Source: Phaeoceros laevis
Lineage: Eukaryota; Anthocerotophyta; Anthocerotopsida; Notothyladales
Assembly (NCBI GenBank): GCA_049999765.1
Contig: JBNGIQ010009228.1
Location: forward strand, 158,521 to 222,520
Direction of reading: 5' to 3'
DNA length: 64,000 nucleotides
A program made the position numbers and the translations under genes. Below are positions 45,376-58,072 of the stretch, one piece after another (the first letter of the stretch is position 1; every line of letters begins with the position of its first letter). Below the pieces are notes generated by a model. It was not told the DNA's origin and did not search any database. It worked only from the letters and a program-made list of their open reading frames with translations.

Positions 45376-47424
45376 GCGGAAATTGAACATCATGAAAACA
45401 TCAATTTACAATGTATGGTATTTGTGTAGTTTCATGCCAGTTAGTGTGGGATTCCCTTGATCATGCCCGAAATGCCTTGGTGATGGTGGCTTTCTCTTTT
45501 AACTAAAAGATTTTGTGTGAGATTTTTGTTCATGCTTCTACGAAGCATCACCCTCTAATTATGGTTCTTAGTGCTGACCTCGTTTTTCATGTGTGGCAAT
45601 GTTAACTAACACATGGTCGTCCATGACTACAATTTCACGAATACATCTAAACACGCGCTTGATGTTGTTGGAGCTTTAATCTTGTATTCAGATCAAACAA
45701 CATTGTCAAATGACAGGCGAGTGAATGGTTATCCACTCCTTATGAGCCTGGGAACATCGACCTTGGAAACATTGTCGTCCAATACTCCGCCGCTCAATGG
45801 GTGACTGGCGCTATGTACTCTTTATCAAAATAAATATTAATGCCCCCAATCCTCCGCCCGGTCAATGGGTGACTGGCGCTACGGACTCTTTATCAAAATA
45901 AATACTAGTGCACCCTTTCACATTATTCGTGCTTCTAAAGTTGCCTATAAAATTCAATAACTCTATGCCTCTACAAACTATGGACATACTATTCAACGTT
46001 ATGAGTCGTTAGGTTGCTTCAAGGTTATTATCCATGAATTGCCATAGTCCACCTCTTTTCCACCCTAAACTTACCTCAATTGAGAAGTTTCAATTCCACA
46101 AGCATGGAGGAAGTCACACATCATCATAATGTAGGTAGAAAATTCAACACCCAAGTCAAGAAGACACCAAAAACTTGCATACCGAGAGGATTTTGACTCC
46201 GGCGTAGCCTAAACGTCTTATGTGCATCATGCTAACATGGTACCTTTTGTTTGCCGTGTACAAATTGGCCCCCACATACGCAGGACGACACAAATCGCCG
46301 CCGTCCGCGCGGGACAACGTGGATTATAGCCAGCTGACCACAGTCTTTCTCTCGTTCACTCATGGGTGTCCCACCTTTTGTTTGCCATCATCCCGGTGGA
46401 AAAGAGATTAGTCACACGCATTTCCAAACCAGGGAATTTTCTTTGCATCGGCGACACCCCGGATAGATTTTTAGACTACCTGTTGTCGGAAACCTCCTAC
46501 CTGCTGTGCGAGAATGAATTCCACCTGACTTGACCCTGCCACCAACCTCCCGACTGGGGCTCGCTGCTCAAGGCAGGGAATAAAAAATGGTAACGTTTCG
46601 CCAATGCGCCCGCTAATTAAGCCCATTTCCCAGCGAAAAAACAAGTGCTCTTTTAGGGGGAATTAACCAACCCCGCCTTGGTCGATCCCGGTGTCGCCTT
46701 GCTCCCCGATAGCTGGCTTCTGCCTGCTCGCAGGAGGCTTTGTCCGGTAGCCAGATTGGAGGCCTGCTTGGAGGAATTGTCCTTTCTTGCTCATCCGACA
46801 GTTTCCTCTTCTTTGCTTCCAACAACTCACATCTGCACTGTGCGGAGCTCGCTAGCTGTGATGCGGGCAGAGGTCAGTCCTTTCTTTAATTTCCCGGCAG
46901 GGGGAAGCAAGCATCGCTAACAGTGTTATCACACTGTTGCGTACCTTACCTCGCTGCGTCACGCTCCTTGCGAGAGCTTGACTTGGAGCCGCTGGGAGTC
47001 TCGTCTTGGTGGCGTCATTCGCCCTCGGTCCCAGCCACCTGAATCCGTCATGAGAGCTCCCCAGCCACGCCAGCGGGAGGCCCTCAAATTCCCGTCCTGA
47101 GCAGCAGAATGTAGCTTGGATTGGGAACCGCGATCCATCCGGACCCGCGCTGCTTCAGGCACCGGCGCAGGCGCAGGCGCTGCGGGAATTAATTGCAAGC
47201 GTGCCCAAGGGAGCAGATTTGCAAGCTCTGACAGGTGAGTTTAATGCTTGCAAGGGAGCTGTACGCAAGGACTGGCGGTGTGGGTGTGTGGTTCAGCCGG
47301 TACGCACCATTGCAAAGTCCAAGGATTTGAATGGCGGTACGGGATTGAGAGCTGGGTTCCAAGTGAGATCTGCCGGGGAGGAAAAATGGGGTGTCCTGGT
47401 GGAGGATTTGCAAGCGCGGGGAGG
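45376..47424. other. Intergenic, includes a two-copy repeat
   Basis: A direct repeat at about 45788-45835 and 45858-45906 shares GTCAATGGGTGACTGGCGCT-like sequence and CTCTTTATCAAAATAAATA. No gene recognised. The last few hundred bases are presumably the promoter and 5' UTR of the glyoxal-oxidase-like gene. Confidence 0.55.
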
Positions 47425-49427
47425 ATGAGGGGAGCAGCTTGCATTGCCAATGCAAATGGGAATGCATGCGTCTTCTTCCTGGGCCTGCTGCTGCTGCTGC
47501 TAGCAGTGATGGCGGAGGCGCAGTATCAGTCGGTGGTGGGAGGGTCCTGGGAAGTGGTGGTGCAGCAGGGGGGAGTGTCGTCCATGCACATGTTCCTCAC
47601 CAGAACCAACAGGGTGGTCTACTTTGATCGGACGGACGCCGGCCCGTCGCAGGCGATGCTTCCCGACGGCCAGTGCCGCAACAATCCCAAGGACACGGCG
47701 CTTAAGGTGGACTGCTACGCGCATTCCATGGAGTTCGACATTGCCACCAACGAGGTGCGCCCGCTCTTCATCTTCAGCGACACCTGGTGCTCTTCCGGGG
47801 CGCTCATGGCCAACGGCTCTATGATCCAGACTGGAGGATTCAACGACGGGGAAAAGGTGAGTGATTGCAACTGGCTGGCAACAGCAATGTTCATGAGAGT
47901 GCGTTGAAATCACGCTCACCTAGGCTGGTAAGTGGTTGATTCACAGCTGCTGAAAGGAGAGGTGGTTTGGGTTGGATTGGTGGCAGACAGTGAGGCAGTT
48001 CACACCTTGCAGCGATGCTTCTTGCGACTGGGTGGAGCTTCCAACCTCTTCTGCTGTGTTGTCTGTCAAGAGGTGGTATGCGACTAATCACATACTGCCC
48101 AGCGGCACCAGCCAGATTGTGGTGGGGGGCACCGGTGTGTTCACATACGAGTTTGTCCCTCGGTCATCGCCGACTCAGAACTTCTACTTGCAGTTCCTGA
48201 GGGACACTTTCGTGCCAGCAGGAGTCCAAAACAATCTCTATCCCTTCGTGTTTCTCAGCCCTGATGGCAACTTGTTCATGTTCGCCAACAACCAGTCCAT
48301 CTTGTTCAACTACAATACCCACACGGTAAAGAAAGAGAACTGGGTTTGTCTCCTCCATCTGTGTCTTCCCGTTTTGGATTTGCTCAACTCGCATTGCATG
48401 CAGGTGGTGAGGACGTACCCGGAGCTGGAGGGAGGAGGCAGGAATTACCCCTCCACAGGGAGCGCAGTGTTGCTCCCGTTGCTGGCAAGAGAGGGGTTTG
48501 GCAGGGCAGAGGTGCTGATTTGTGGGGGAGCTCGGGACGGGGCTTTCAAGCAGGCGGAAAAGAAGGTGTTTGTGCCGGCGCTCAACACTTGCGGGAGGCT
48601 CACCTTCAGTGATCCTGCTCCTGTTTGGCGAATAGAGACCATGCCCAACCCATGGGTGATGAATGACATGATTCTGCTGCCAACACAGGAGGTCATGCTG
48701 ATCAACGGAGCCCAAATTGGGGCTGCCGGCTGGGGCTTGGCAGACAATCCTGTCCTGAACCCGGTGCTGTACAGGCCCAACGGCACCCCTGGATTCAGAT
48801 TCACTGTAAGCTGGCCTGCCATCTCCTTCACTTTCTGTGACTTGCACGCAATCTTGAAGAAGAAGAAGGTTTCTGAAAACTGACCGAAGCAACACGTGTC
48901 TGTCCATCTCTGTGTGTGCACTGCAGAGGCTTGAGGCAACGACCATCCCTAGAATGTACCACTCGACTGCAATTCTTCTGCCAGATGCCCGAATCCTGGT
49001 GGCAGGATCCAACACCCACGCTGGATATACATTCACTGGGCCGTACCCCACCGAGCTCAGGATTGAAGCTTACTCCCCCTACTACCTGCGTTCAAATATT
49101 GGCTCCTTCAAGGCCCTGATCAACAGCTTATCCACGCCTTCTCCGAGATACGGAGCAAACATCACTGTGGCCTTCACTATGGCAAGGGCACCCATCCCCA
49201 ACAGGTTTGTGGTCACCCTGTACGCCCCGCCTTTCGTTACCCACTCCTTCAGCATGAACCAGAGGCTTCTGGTGCTGGCCAGGACAGATCCTGTTGTCTC
49301 TGGTGCAGGATACAGCACAACGGTCACACTGCCAGCCAGCAATGTTCACTGCCCCTCAGGCTATTACTTGCTGTTTGTTGTTAACAATGGAGTGCCCAGC
49401 CACGGATCCTGGGTGCAGGTAAGCTAG
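47425..49427 (+). CDS. Secreted glyoxal-oxidase-like copper radical oxidase
   Basis: Four exons: 47425-47856, 47987-48325, 48404-48805 and 48927-49427, all GT-AG and in phase 0, about 557 residues. A signal peptide (FFLGLLLLLLAVMAEA) leads into the Kelch-like beta-propeller of the glyoxal/galactose oxidase family. Recognisable blocks include FSDTWCSSGALMANGSMIQTGG (with the Cys of the Cys-Tyr cofactor), WYATNHILPSG, GGGRNYPSTGSAVLLPL and RMYHSTAILLPDARILVAGS (radical Tyr region and copper His). The Ig-like C-terminal domain runs from IEAYSPYYL to GYYLLFVVNNGVPSHGSWVQ. Family role: oxidises aldehydes or alcohols to give hydrogen peroxide in the wall. The final GTAAGC looks like a donor but is followed at once by a stop, and the length is right. 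A possible AATAAA lies at 49787. Confidence 0.94.
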
Positions 49428-49939
49428 GTTCATCAACTCCCTGGAGGACTATATTTCTGTGAGCTCCTCTTCCTGAGGGAGGAGTTATTCATCTCATTAT
49501 TATCTGATGAGGTAACCCCAAGTGGACATATTGTGAGGACCAAAGGCTGGTTGCTTTGATGATCATTCCTTTTTCTGAGAAGAAAGGAGATGGGATTGAT
49601 CACTTCAGCAACAGCCCTGCTCATGGCTCTGGGTATTACCGTCGAGGAACTTTCATTCATCTTCAATTATCTACACGCACAGTGCAGTAAAAGAGACCAT
49701 GCAAACATTTCAGGTCTCTGTTGTATCGGCGTTCTGTAGAGCACAACTCGCATCTTCTCTCATGGTGGTTTTTACTCTGAGCTTGTAATAAATACTTTCT
49801 TCCTCATGGGCAGTTGCTACGTAACATGGACTGCCTTATCTGCTCTTGACCCCACGCAATCCTCACTCGTCTTTTTGGACAAAAACAACGCTTAGACATA
49901 CCGAAGCAGCACCACATTGTGTAATGTTGCACATGTGGC
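49428..49939. other. Convergent intergenic
   Basis: 3' flanks of the glyoxal-oxidase-like and BK-type channel genes; AATAAA at 49787-49792 on the plus strand. Confidence 0.5.
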
Positions 49940-52900
49940 TCAACGGATGACATACACCAAATCTCCAGCTTCCATCACTTCATCCGGAAGAGGATTGGTG
50001 TAGACATACGACACAACGGACCCGCCAGTCCCGATGGGACGGTGCAGGCCCAGAGCTAGCAAGTTTTCCGAACATAGCAAGCCGTTAAACAATTCCTTAA
50101 AACTTCGTCCTACATAGTGCTTGGGCATATCAATCTGGTCCAGAAATGGAACCTTTTCCTCGCTTTTCGCTCCAGAGCGAACACCACCCGAGATAAAATG
50201 TTCCACGATGCTCACAGTGTTCCGGTTAAAAAATGTAGAATACCTGGTACAGCAAAATAGTTTCGCTTAGAAGCAGCGGTTTTTAGAATCCTCAAGGAAA
50301 TCGTTTTGATACTTACAGGAGAAATGCAAGAGCCGACGGACAAAATCCCTTTCCCTCCATGTACGGCGGCACGAATTGAAAGGCAGACTGCCGATTTCTC
50401 TGGTACGTCTCTTGGTCAAATTGCTGTCGCTTTATGTGAAACTTCGGCCTCAGATACTGTATGCTGTCTACATCCTGCAGCTCAGTTATAAGTCGTTCTC
50501 TGGTGGGTTGCTGGAGCCTTTCCACCGTAGCAGCAATGAGAATATTTTGGACATCCGAGGTGAAAGTCAGCGCAGAAGACGCGTCATCAACATCACCTAC
50601 TGCCTCTTGTGACTGGTCTTGATTGGTTTCTGTGAGTATCACCACTTTTTCTGCCAGGAGTAAGACATAGTTTGTTAGTACAGATATTGGAACTTGCCTT
50701 CAACTAGGAGCTTCACAAAGCAATTAGCACCGAGCGTGTCAGTACCAGCCTGTAGAACACCAGCGCGTAAGAGATCCAGCTGGTAAACCGGGGAACCCTT
50801 AACGAAGTAGACATCCTCAAACATGCCAACACAGCCCCAGTCTGCTGCACTAGGCATGCTAGGGTGCAGGATTACTATTGGAGGGTTTGGCTGTGTAGGA
50901 GTACGCAAATGTGAAACAAAACTGAAAAGGTTCAGTGGCCACTCTCCCCTGATGCAAACTAGAACATGGCTGCCAAGACTCACAACCCGTAGTGTCTTTT
51001 TCTCCAGGTTTTCTGCAATAACGTCGGCTCTCCTCTCCAACACTGGTAGCTCTGGCTTGCTTGTTTTGTCCAATGGAGGCCAACCCATTGCCCTGTCTAT
51101 TGCCTCCTCTAAAGTGAGACTCTTCGAGCATGCTGGTGGACCAAAGGTCGGCGAGAAAGTCGGTGGGCAGGTCTGAGTTGCCATGACTATAGGACTAGTT
51201 GGCACCTGCTTCCGCTTCCCATTTCTGCTCCCAGATCCTGATCCAGAACCTCTTAGTTTATCCACCTGATCCTTCATCTCTTCTGCATTTTCAAAGGATA
51301 TGGCATACTCCTTGTTGACCTCATCTTCAGAGTGCCATTGTCTTCCAGAAACCTGATTTGATCGATTCACAAGGAGAGTCAGCTGTATGTGACGCATCCT
51401 GCACCTTGTTGTTGCCTACCGACATCTCACAATCGAAGCCAAGACACAGCTCGATATAAAAACATGTACCTCCTTGAGTAGATCATCATCCAGCTCGTGT
51501 TTGGGGTATTTCCTTATGCATGACAGGAAATTTTGACGCTGTCCGAATTGAGAAACGTTTTCGGCTTGTGCCAAACTCTTGGCAATCACCAATCCCACAT
51601 CAGTCGCCTCGATTCGTCGCCCTCTGGGATACAAGAGCACATGTCTGCCATCTACTGACAAAACATCCAGCCCAATCAATATCGAGTGATACCGGGAATA
51701 TACGAGCTCAGCTGCCTGCACCACCAAATGAGAAACATGTCAAACTACCTTCTGTTCCAGCAAGTTCCAGACACCACAGCAACAGGCTATTCACTCACCT
51801 TCTCGAAGACAAGATGCTCTGAGAAACTTGGAGGCAGAATTACTGGGAATACGCCTTGTCGCATACCATGATAATACTGCAGCATCCACTCCGCTTGTCC
51901 TGAGGCTTGCCACTTTGTGACTGTCAATCCTGAACGGAACAGATTGGTTACGAAAGTGGCGAGGCCTTTGATGTAGCAACTGTCAAAGTGGAATGAAACC
52001 GTTATTTTTTTGTGGCAATTCATCAGCACACCATGTATCACTGTCGTCAACAGGTGATGATCATTGGGTCTCAAAACGAAAGAACGATATGAAGCAGCAA
52101 GACTTACCTGCGAGCAAGGAGCTTGAAGCGGATTGCCTCGGGACATATTATCTCTACTTCATTGTCTGTATCGTCCCATATGGCACTTGCTTCCTTGTCA
52201 GGGTTTAGCATCTCAACAATCACTCTGACTCCAGGACCACAATACCGGTGCACCGATAGGGTCCTTACAATCTGGGCTGCGTCCTCTGCTTCTGGATCCT
52301 GTGTTGCTTCCATTCAATTTGAAAATTGATTCGTGAGACAAATGCCTGCTGCCTACTTGACTCTTCACCCTGGGGAAATTCTGTTGAAAGCATGGCTCTA
52401 CCTTGGCATGCTGGTCGGCCAGCAAAAAAAACGCTGATGCAACTTTGGCACTGACACGGTCAAGATCTGAATCCTTGTTTGGTGTGCCTTCAATAAACTC
52501 CGCGAGACCTTGGTAGTGAAGCAGCAATGTTTTCAGCTCGAATCTGGAGTGTGAAACGAGGTGTTTTCAATATTGGACTAGGAAGACAAAGTCATACAGG
52601 AAGGTAACATAGGGGGCAGATGTAACTCACGAAGGCTTGTAAGGAGCTAGAATGACAACCCGGACTGGAAAAGCAAGCATATCTGTGCCAGGCAGGAACT
52701 TCAAAACTCGAACCTTCGTGATCAAACTCCGGCTCAAAACAGAATTTCAGCCATGCATTCATTAGCAGGCACATACCTTGACTATGACTTGCATGATAGA
52801 ACTCCGAAAGGAAATCCTGCACCATCCGCATAGATAGATTTCCACTTACAATAATGAACCGCGAGCCAATCACCTTTCTTACAGCAAATGTTCCACCGAA

Positions 52901-54848
52901 TGGCCTGCAAAGATTGTACATTCTAAACATCATGCTGGAACTCCAGGACTTTCAATCTACAAGCGTCTTGTGGAAGTACACACCTACGGGAAGCGAGCTG
53001 CAAAATTTTGCTTATCTGCACTGGGAGTATCAGAAGTGCTGTCAGGATTGTGACACCTATCACAAACCGTCCCTCGTCAGACTTTGCCGTGAAGTCCCCA
53101 TAGCCCACAGTCGAGACCTGAGAATGTGGGATATCCATTTAGCAGCCTTGCTTCGTGCAAACTACAATGCCATGCAGCTTCTAAGTCCTGTGATAGGCAC
53201 TACCTTAATTTGGCGGACGATTACCTACCGTAACAATCATCAAATACAAGGTCTGATAGTAAGTCAGGCAGCCCTTAGGACCACAGCTACTTGCGTCCTT
53301 AATGTGCTGTGGAGTTGCCCTGTATTCCACCCACTGGAAGACTCCCGCAGCTATGAAAACTACACCGTCATTGCGAGGGAGTCAGAGCTTTCTCAAAGTT
53401 CTACACAACCGAAATGTACTAGCCACACAAAAGTGACCTAACCTGCACCAAACGTGTTCATTGCCAAGAGGAATATCTGGTGTGAGATCGTGCTCGTGAA
53501 AACTAGCCATGATGTAAGAGCCGGAATGACCCTGAAAGAAAAGCACAACAGCCTGCTGTGAGTATACGGAAGGTCTCGGTTACAATGGATCAAAGTGCCA
53601 AACAGTGAAGCATCACCTCATGATCCTGAGAACGAGAAGGATTTGAAAGAATGCAAACGATGAACCCATCTCATTGCTGCAAAAACCACAGACAGAAATA
53701 ACAGGTTCGTTACCACAACCTGTTCCATATATGTTTATGCTTGTTCAACCAATATCTGCAAAAGTACCTGTAAACAAATGCAACAGGCAGGGAAGTTGCA
53801 AGGTCCACCAGGCCGGTGATAGAGAACACGTAGTACAGAAGCACAGGTGCGCTGCGAGAGACACATTCTTTAGCACGAAAAGATGACAGCACAACAGCTC
53901 TCCCTGCAGGTGGACAGAGTCCGAAGAACACTTTCTTCGTTTTCTTACCTAACAAGCTTGACGATATAGTCCACTGTGAAGAATATTGCACACCAGTATT
54001 CCAGAACTAAAAGCCCACGTGACCTCGAAGACGTATAGCTGCATTCAGGCAGAAATCGGACATAAACGTCTGAAGTACTGACTCATAGCCTTGATTCTTC
54101 AAAAAACATAAGAGATGACATACGTCGAACGAACATAAAGGGCTACCAGGATTCCCGCTGCAACAAACTCCAACTGCGAAGACCAGGCCAAAAGATGAGG
54201 AGAACGGATGGCAATGTTGGCCAGCATAGACAACCAAACGCCTTACCCAATTCAACAAGGGTTTCCACTTGCCCCCACGTAGAGCTGCCCTGAGCTTTAT
54301 CGACAGAGGAACTTTCCCGTACAGAAAAGAGTCATGATATGTCTCTAGTACATCCTGACAGACAGAAATGATGAGATCAGTACTAGCAGAGGCCGCAAGG
54401 CCGAGTGTAACGTCACTTCAGGGATCAGGACAGTTTTCTATACCTCAGCTGCATCAATGTGCTTATCCTTGGACTGCCCTTTCAGCCACCACAGGCCCTC
54501 GAGAAGCCGGTAGTCACAAGCGGCTTTAAAGCGGTGAATGCGCGATCCCGGTACTTCAGAACACACGCTGTCGTCCGAATTGCCTAGGTCTGAGCTTGCA
54601 TCCACCTTGCCATCTCCTTCCGCCCCCTCCGGACTGGCGCCCCCGTCATCCAGAATTGTAGTGCATTGCCCCGAGGGCGCAATGACAAGGCGACGGGATT
54701 GCGTAACCGTCCGGGCTAATCTTTTGTCTGACTCACTTGATTCCAGAGCCGGGACAGTCACCTCAAACCCCCCGTGCTCGCTACTTGCCTCGCCGCTTAT
54801 GCTTCTGAAATGGGACAATTCGCAAATCATGACCTGCCTCGAGGACAT
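49940..54848 (-). CDS. BK/Slo-type (RCK-gated) potassium channel
   Basis: Eighteen minus-strand exons: 54848-54444, 54354-54247, 54173-54124, 54038-53949, 53851-53768, 53676-53617, 53531-53443, 53359-53229, 53117-52984, 52904-52777, 52682-52631, 52543-52402, 52298-52108, 51979-51799, 51715-51470, 51352-50698, 50650-50317 and 50243-49940. All phases agree, giving about 1127 residues. After a cytosolic N-terminus of about 170 residues come S1 to S6, including S2 (LEYWCAIFFTVDYIVKL), S4 (ILLVLRIMR) and the pore filter STVGYGD near residue 345. RCK1 follows (SRFIIVSGNLS, then DPEAEDAAQIVRTL ... VRVIVEML, the most BK-like block), then RCK2. No S0 helix or acidic calcium bowl is obvious. Animal BK channels open with calcium and voltage. 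CASTOR/POLLUX channels were considered but fit less well. The exon 16 donor is GC. Confidence 0.85.
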
Positions 54849-57320
54849 TGAAACTCTTCCACATTTGAACAAAGTCCACGTGAACAGGCAACTTGAAAGC
54901 TCACCTCAAACTCGCTCGCCTTGATGGCCGACTTTTGGCTTTAGAGAGCACAGCCTGTGGAGCCATATCTTTCAGCTCCGCCAGCGAGAAGCGCAGAGCC
55001 TACAGTCGAATCAGCAGCAGATAGTCCTTTCAGACCTCCGAAAGGTCTCCCCTGCCTCAAGTAACCCGATACGAGATGCAAATGCTGCATTTCACAACTC
55101 CACAGCGCAGAAGAAGCTGCCAAGAGCGAAAGTGCAATTATTCATAGCTTTCTCCAGCGCATTCGGACATTCACCCTCAGATTGCTCTAACCGCAAAATC
55201 AAGGAGGTTGCGCATGCTTGATGAGCTCTTGAAAACTACGGATGAAGAAAGCAGGCTCGCCCAGCCTCTTTGCCTCTCGCAGCTACCTCCTATGTCCTTG
55301 AAACTCGAAGAAATCTCACTTCCATGTCACGCTCATCCTCTAAAAGGCAGCTGACAATTTTCCATACACGGCGAGCCGGAGAAGTAGCCGCATTTGAGCC
55401 ATGTGCAAGCCTCAAAAAAGCCCGATACTCTCGCGGCTGGTGGAAGCTCGTTGGGCCCCGAACTTCCTCGGTAAAGCCTGAGCGCTCAAGACGGCTTATA
55501 TAGACGTACTTACGATGGGAAGCTCAATTTTACCTCGCTGGAGATCGAATCTACTCTCAAAAACCGGCCGTGGAGGCTCCACCCCGTGAAGGGCGTCCTG
55601 ACAGGAAGCTGCCGAAGAAGTAGCGACAGGTTAGGGCACGGGATTCGGGAAGTGCTTGACCAGAGGGCCACGTTGCTCCGCACGTTATCTGGTTATCGAC
55701 TACATACGCTTGGCTTCAAGTTCCCTGCCGCAGGCCGATATTGGGATTGCTTTCTCAGTTGCATCTGAGTAGCTATCTCGTCGGACATTCGAGCTATCGA
55801 CCAGTAGCATGAACACATTGGATCCAGCGAGAGCTTTTGCTTGAGTCCTCCTCTCAAACTAGGGGAGGACTCCAGCAAAACTTCCTTCTGAATCTTACCC
55901 TTTGAAAGAAGCTTCTACGCTTCATCAGGAATCTTGCGGATCCAGTTCCTGTTTTTTCTGCGCATCTATTCTAGCAAGTCGTTTGCAGGACGAGGCATTG
56001 CTGAAAAATCTGCGGTGACTCCTCAGTGGCATTGTTGTTCTGCCAGGCCGGACCGATGGTTGATGTCTTCATAGCGGTAGCTTCACTTGACCGCAGGCTT
56101 AGCTGCAGCTTCTGCTGCAGGCTCCATCCAGCTGGTGGTAATCCCATTGTCCAACCGGTGAACAGGTGAGACTCAGCAGGCACTACAGGTTTCTTCCACA
56201 CAGCGTTGTCGTTTTGCAGGGTAGGTCTCAACAATGTGCGGCATGGCGGTGTCGGAAGGTGCCACAAGCTTGGATGATCCGATCATCAGTTCGTTATGCG
56301 ACGACAGGTAGCTCGATCTGAAGCTTTGTGAGATTGCCCTCCTCCAAGCAGAGAGCTAGTCGGACTGGCTGCAACAGCTGAGCATCACAACATCTGTCAT
56401 CTCGTGCTGTAGTGTTTGAGGAGGCATACCTTTAAATCTCGGTTGGTTCTGACTGGACCTTGTCAAGACACCTTGTCTGGCATTGTCTGTTTCAGCTACC
56501 TTGTGAGGGCTTCTCTTCTATGAGCTCGAAGTTCACTTTGGTCCAGCAGACTACTCTATCCTAGTCAACATGGAGTGTAAGGCCACGTTTCTCCAAATAG
56601 GGAGCTCCTGATTGTGCAGTTCAATTAATAGAAGCCAAGCTCGACAGTAGGGACATGTGTGACATGGTTTTGTTAAGTTCTCGAGTGCAAACTATTCCAC
56701 GAACAACTTTCTGTGTGGGTATTGCTTGAGCTGCTAGACAACTTCATTCTCTGTGTAGCTGTGGTATCCCGACCTTTGTATGTCCTTGTTCATGCATAGG
56801 GGATGTGAGGACCTGAAGATGGCTGTGCCAGGACAAGGGATGTGCACCTCGTCAAGGTTTTGCAGCCACATTCATGCAGAGCAAGCAATCCAAAAGGATA
56901 AACATCGACACTTGTGATAACATCGTATCGACGTTGCTTTATAAATGCTATCCTGTTACGTTTGCAACTTGCAAGGCACTCTATGTTTTGGGCAGGCCAC
57001 GTGTTTATGGGCTCAAGTACCTTCTGTGACTGTGTCTACTACTGCGGGGTCATGTCCCCCAGGCCATTAGGAATCTAAGAATGATGTTAGGTTGTGGCTT
57101 GAAGACTCCAAGAAGAAGATGCTCCCAGAGCTGGGGATTACTTACTATGTGGAGCCGGGGATTACAATGTGGAGCCGGGCATTACAACAGGAGAGGCAAA
57201 TTGAATAATGAAGGCCATCTATTATAAGTGATTCTATCACATTTATGTGGCGCCTGAGGGTACATGATCAAGTGGCGGTGCAGAAGGCGTGGAGGCAGTC
57301 GTGGACGTGGTAACCAGCAG
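54849..57320. other. Channel promoter side and intergenic
   Basis: About 2.5 kb with only short ORFs on both strands and no recognised gene or RNA. Exon 1 of the channel has an open frame upstream of the chosen ATG, back to 54872. Confidence 0.5.
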
Positions 57321-58072
57321 CTATGGCGTCACATAGAGTCGCAGATTTCGAAGGTCCGCAATGAGAAGGCCCCAGCTGGATTCATCGGCCTTGCGACCAA
57401 ACTGGTAGTTTGTGGTTTTGCTGTGCTTGAGGTCCATGTCCGTGACGTGGGAGCGCACGACCTCGCTGCCCACCAGCTGCTGGTCGAAAAAGAGGGCCAA
57501 GGTGCGTCCGGGCCGGTCGAACGTCCAAGCGACGTCCAACCACACACCCACCGGATGGTTGATGTAGGAGGTGACCTCCACAAGGCATTGCCCCACGTCT
57601 GCATGGCGGACGAAGGAGGTGACGTCCGCCGGGATGTTGCGACGCAATATTAAAATATTGAACGGACATTATTGTGCCCTCGACGTCCAGGATGGACCGG
57701 AACTGCCAGTTCCCCCAGTCCCAGTCGCAGTACAGGAACTGCGGGACGCCCACAGTCGCGGCCGCCACCCGCAGCGAGAAGGTGACGGTGAAGTTGGTGG
57801 CGTGGATGTCCAGGTTGGGCAGGTAAAGGTAACCGGGCTGCCGGAGCGCCAGAACGACCCAGCACGCTGTGGAGCTTCACCTCGAAATAGTGCCGTTGCG
57901 CTTGCACCGCGGAGACGGCCCGGTTGCACCGCACGCCCGACCATGTGTTCTGGGGCGTTCCGATCACGGTTAGCTGGTCCCAGGAAGGTTTAGGGTTCCA
58001 TTCCGGCATCATTCCGTGAGTGCTGCATCCAGAAATGCAGGACTTGAATGCCGTGTTTTGTCGCATGGCCAT
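57321..58072 (-). pseudogene. LamG/concanavalin-like domain gene with frameshifts
   Basis: Three overlapping minus-strand frames carry one continuous-looking protein. The first (from about 58000) has NTWSGVRCNRAVSAVQAQRH and YFEVKLHSV. The second has LRQPGYLYLPNLDIHATNFT and FLYCDWDWGNWQFRSILDVE. The third has INHPVGVWLDVAWTFDRPG and LALFFDQQLVGS, then HSKTTNYQFGRKADESSWG. The last part resembles the laminin-G/pentraxin-like jelly roll (a Trp-rich strand, then a D-x-Q-x-V-G-type turn). The frame changes fall near 57850 and 57645, and neither site has good splice signals. It is therefore probably a pseudogene or has assembly errors. Family assignment is tentative. Confidence 0.5.

Noticed and set aside
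45250-45380. Repeats considered as a CRISPR-like array, together with those at 61.2 kb.
   Set aside because: No regular spacers, and this is a eukaryotic genome; they are a hairpin and a minisatellite.
48164-49051. A 295-codon minus-strand ORF across the glyoxal-oxidase-like gene.
   Set aside because: Antisense shadow of conserved exons on the plus strand; crosses two of its introns.
51395-51469. An earlier acceptor for channel exon 16 (at GTGCAG near 51396).
   Set aside because: That frame meets a stop soon after. The acceptor ATCAG at 51353 keeps phase and reads on.
53690-53767. Joining channel exon 5 directly to the nearby TTTTGCAG acceptor.
   Set aside because: It would need an intron of about 16 nt. 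The acceptor at 53677 gives a normal intron and the S4 sequence.
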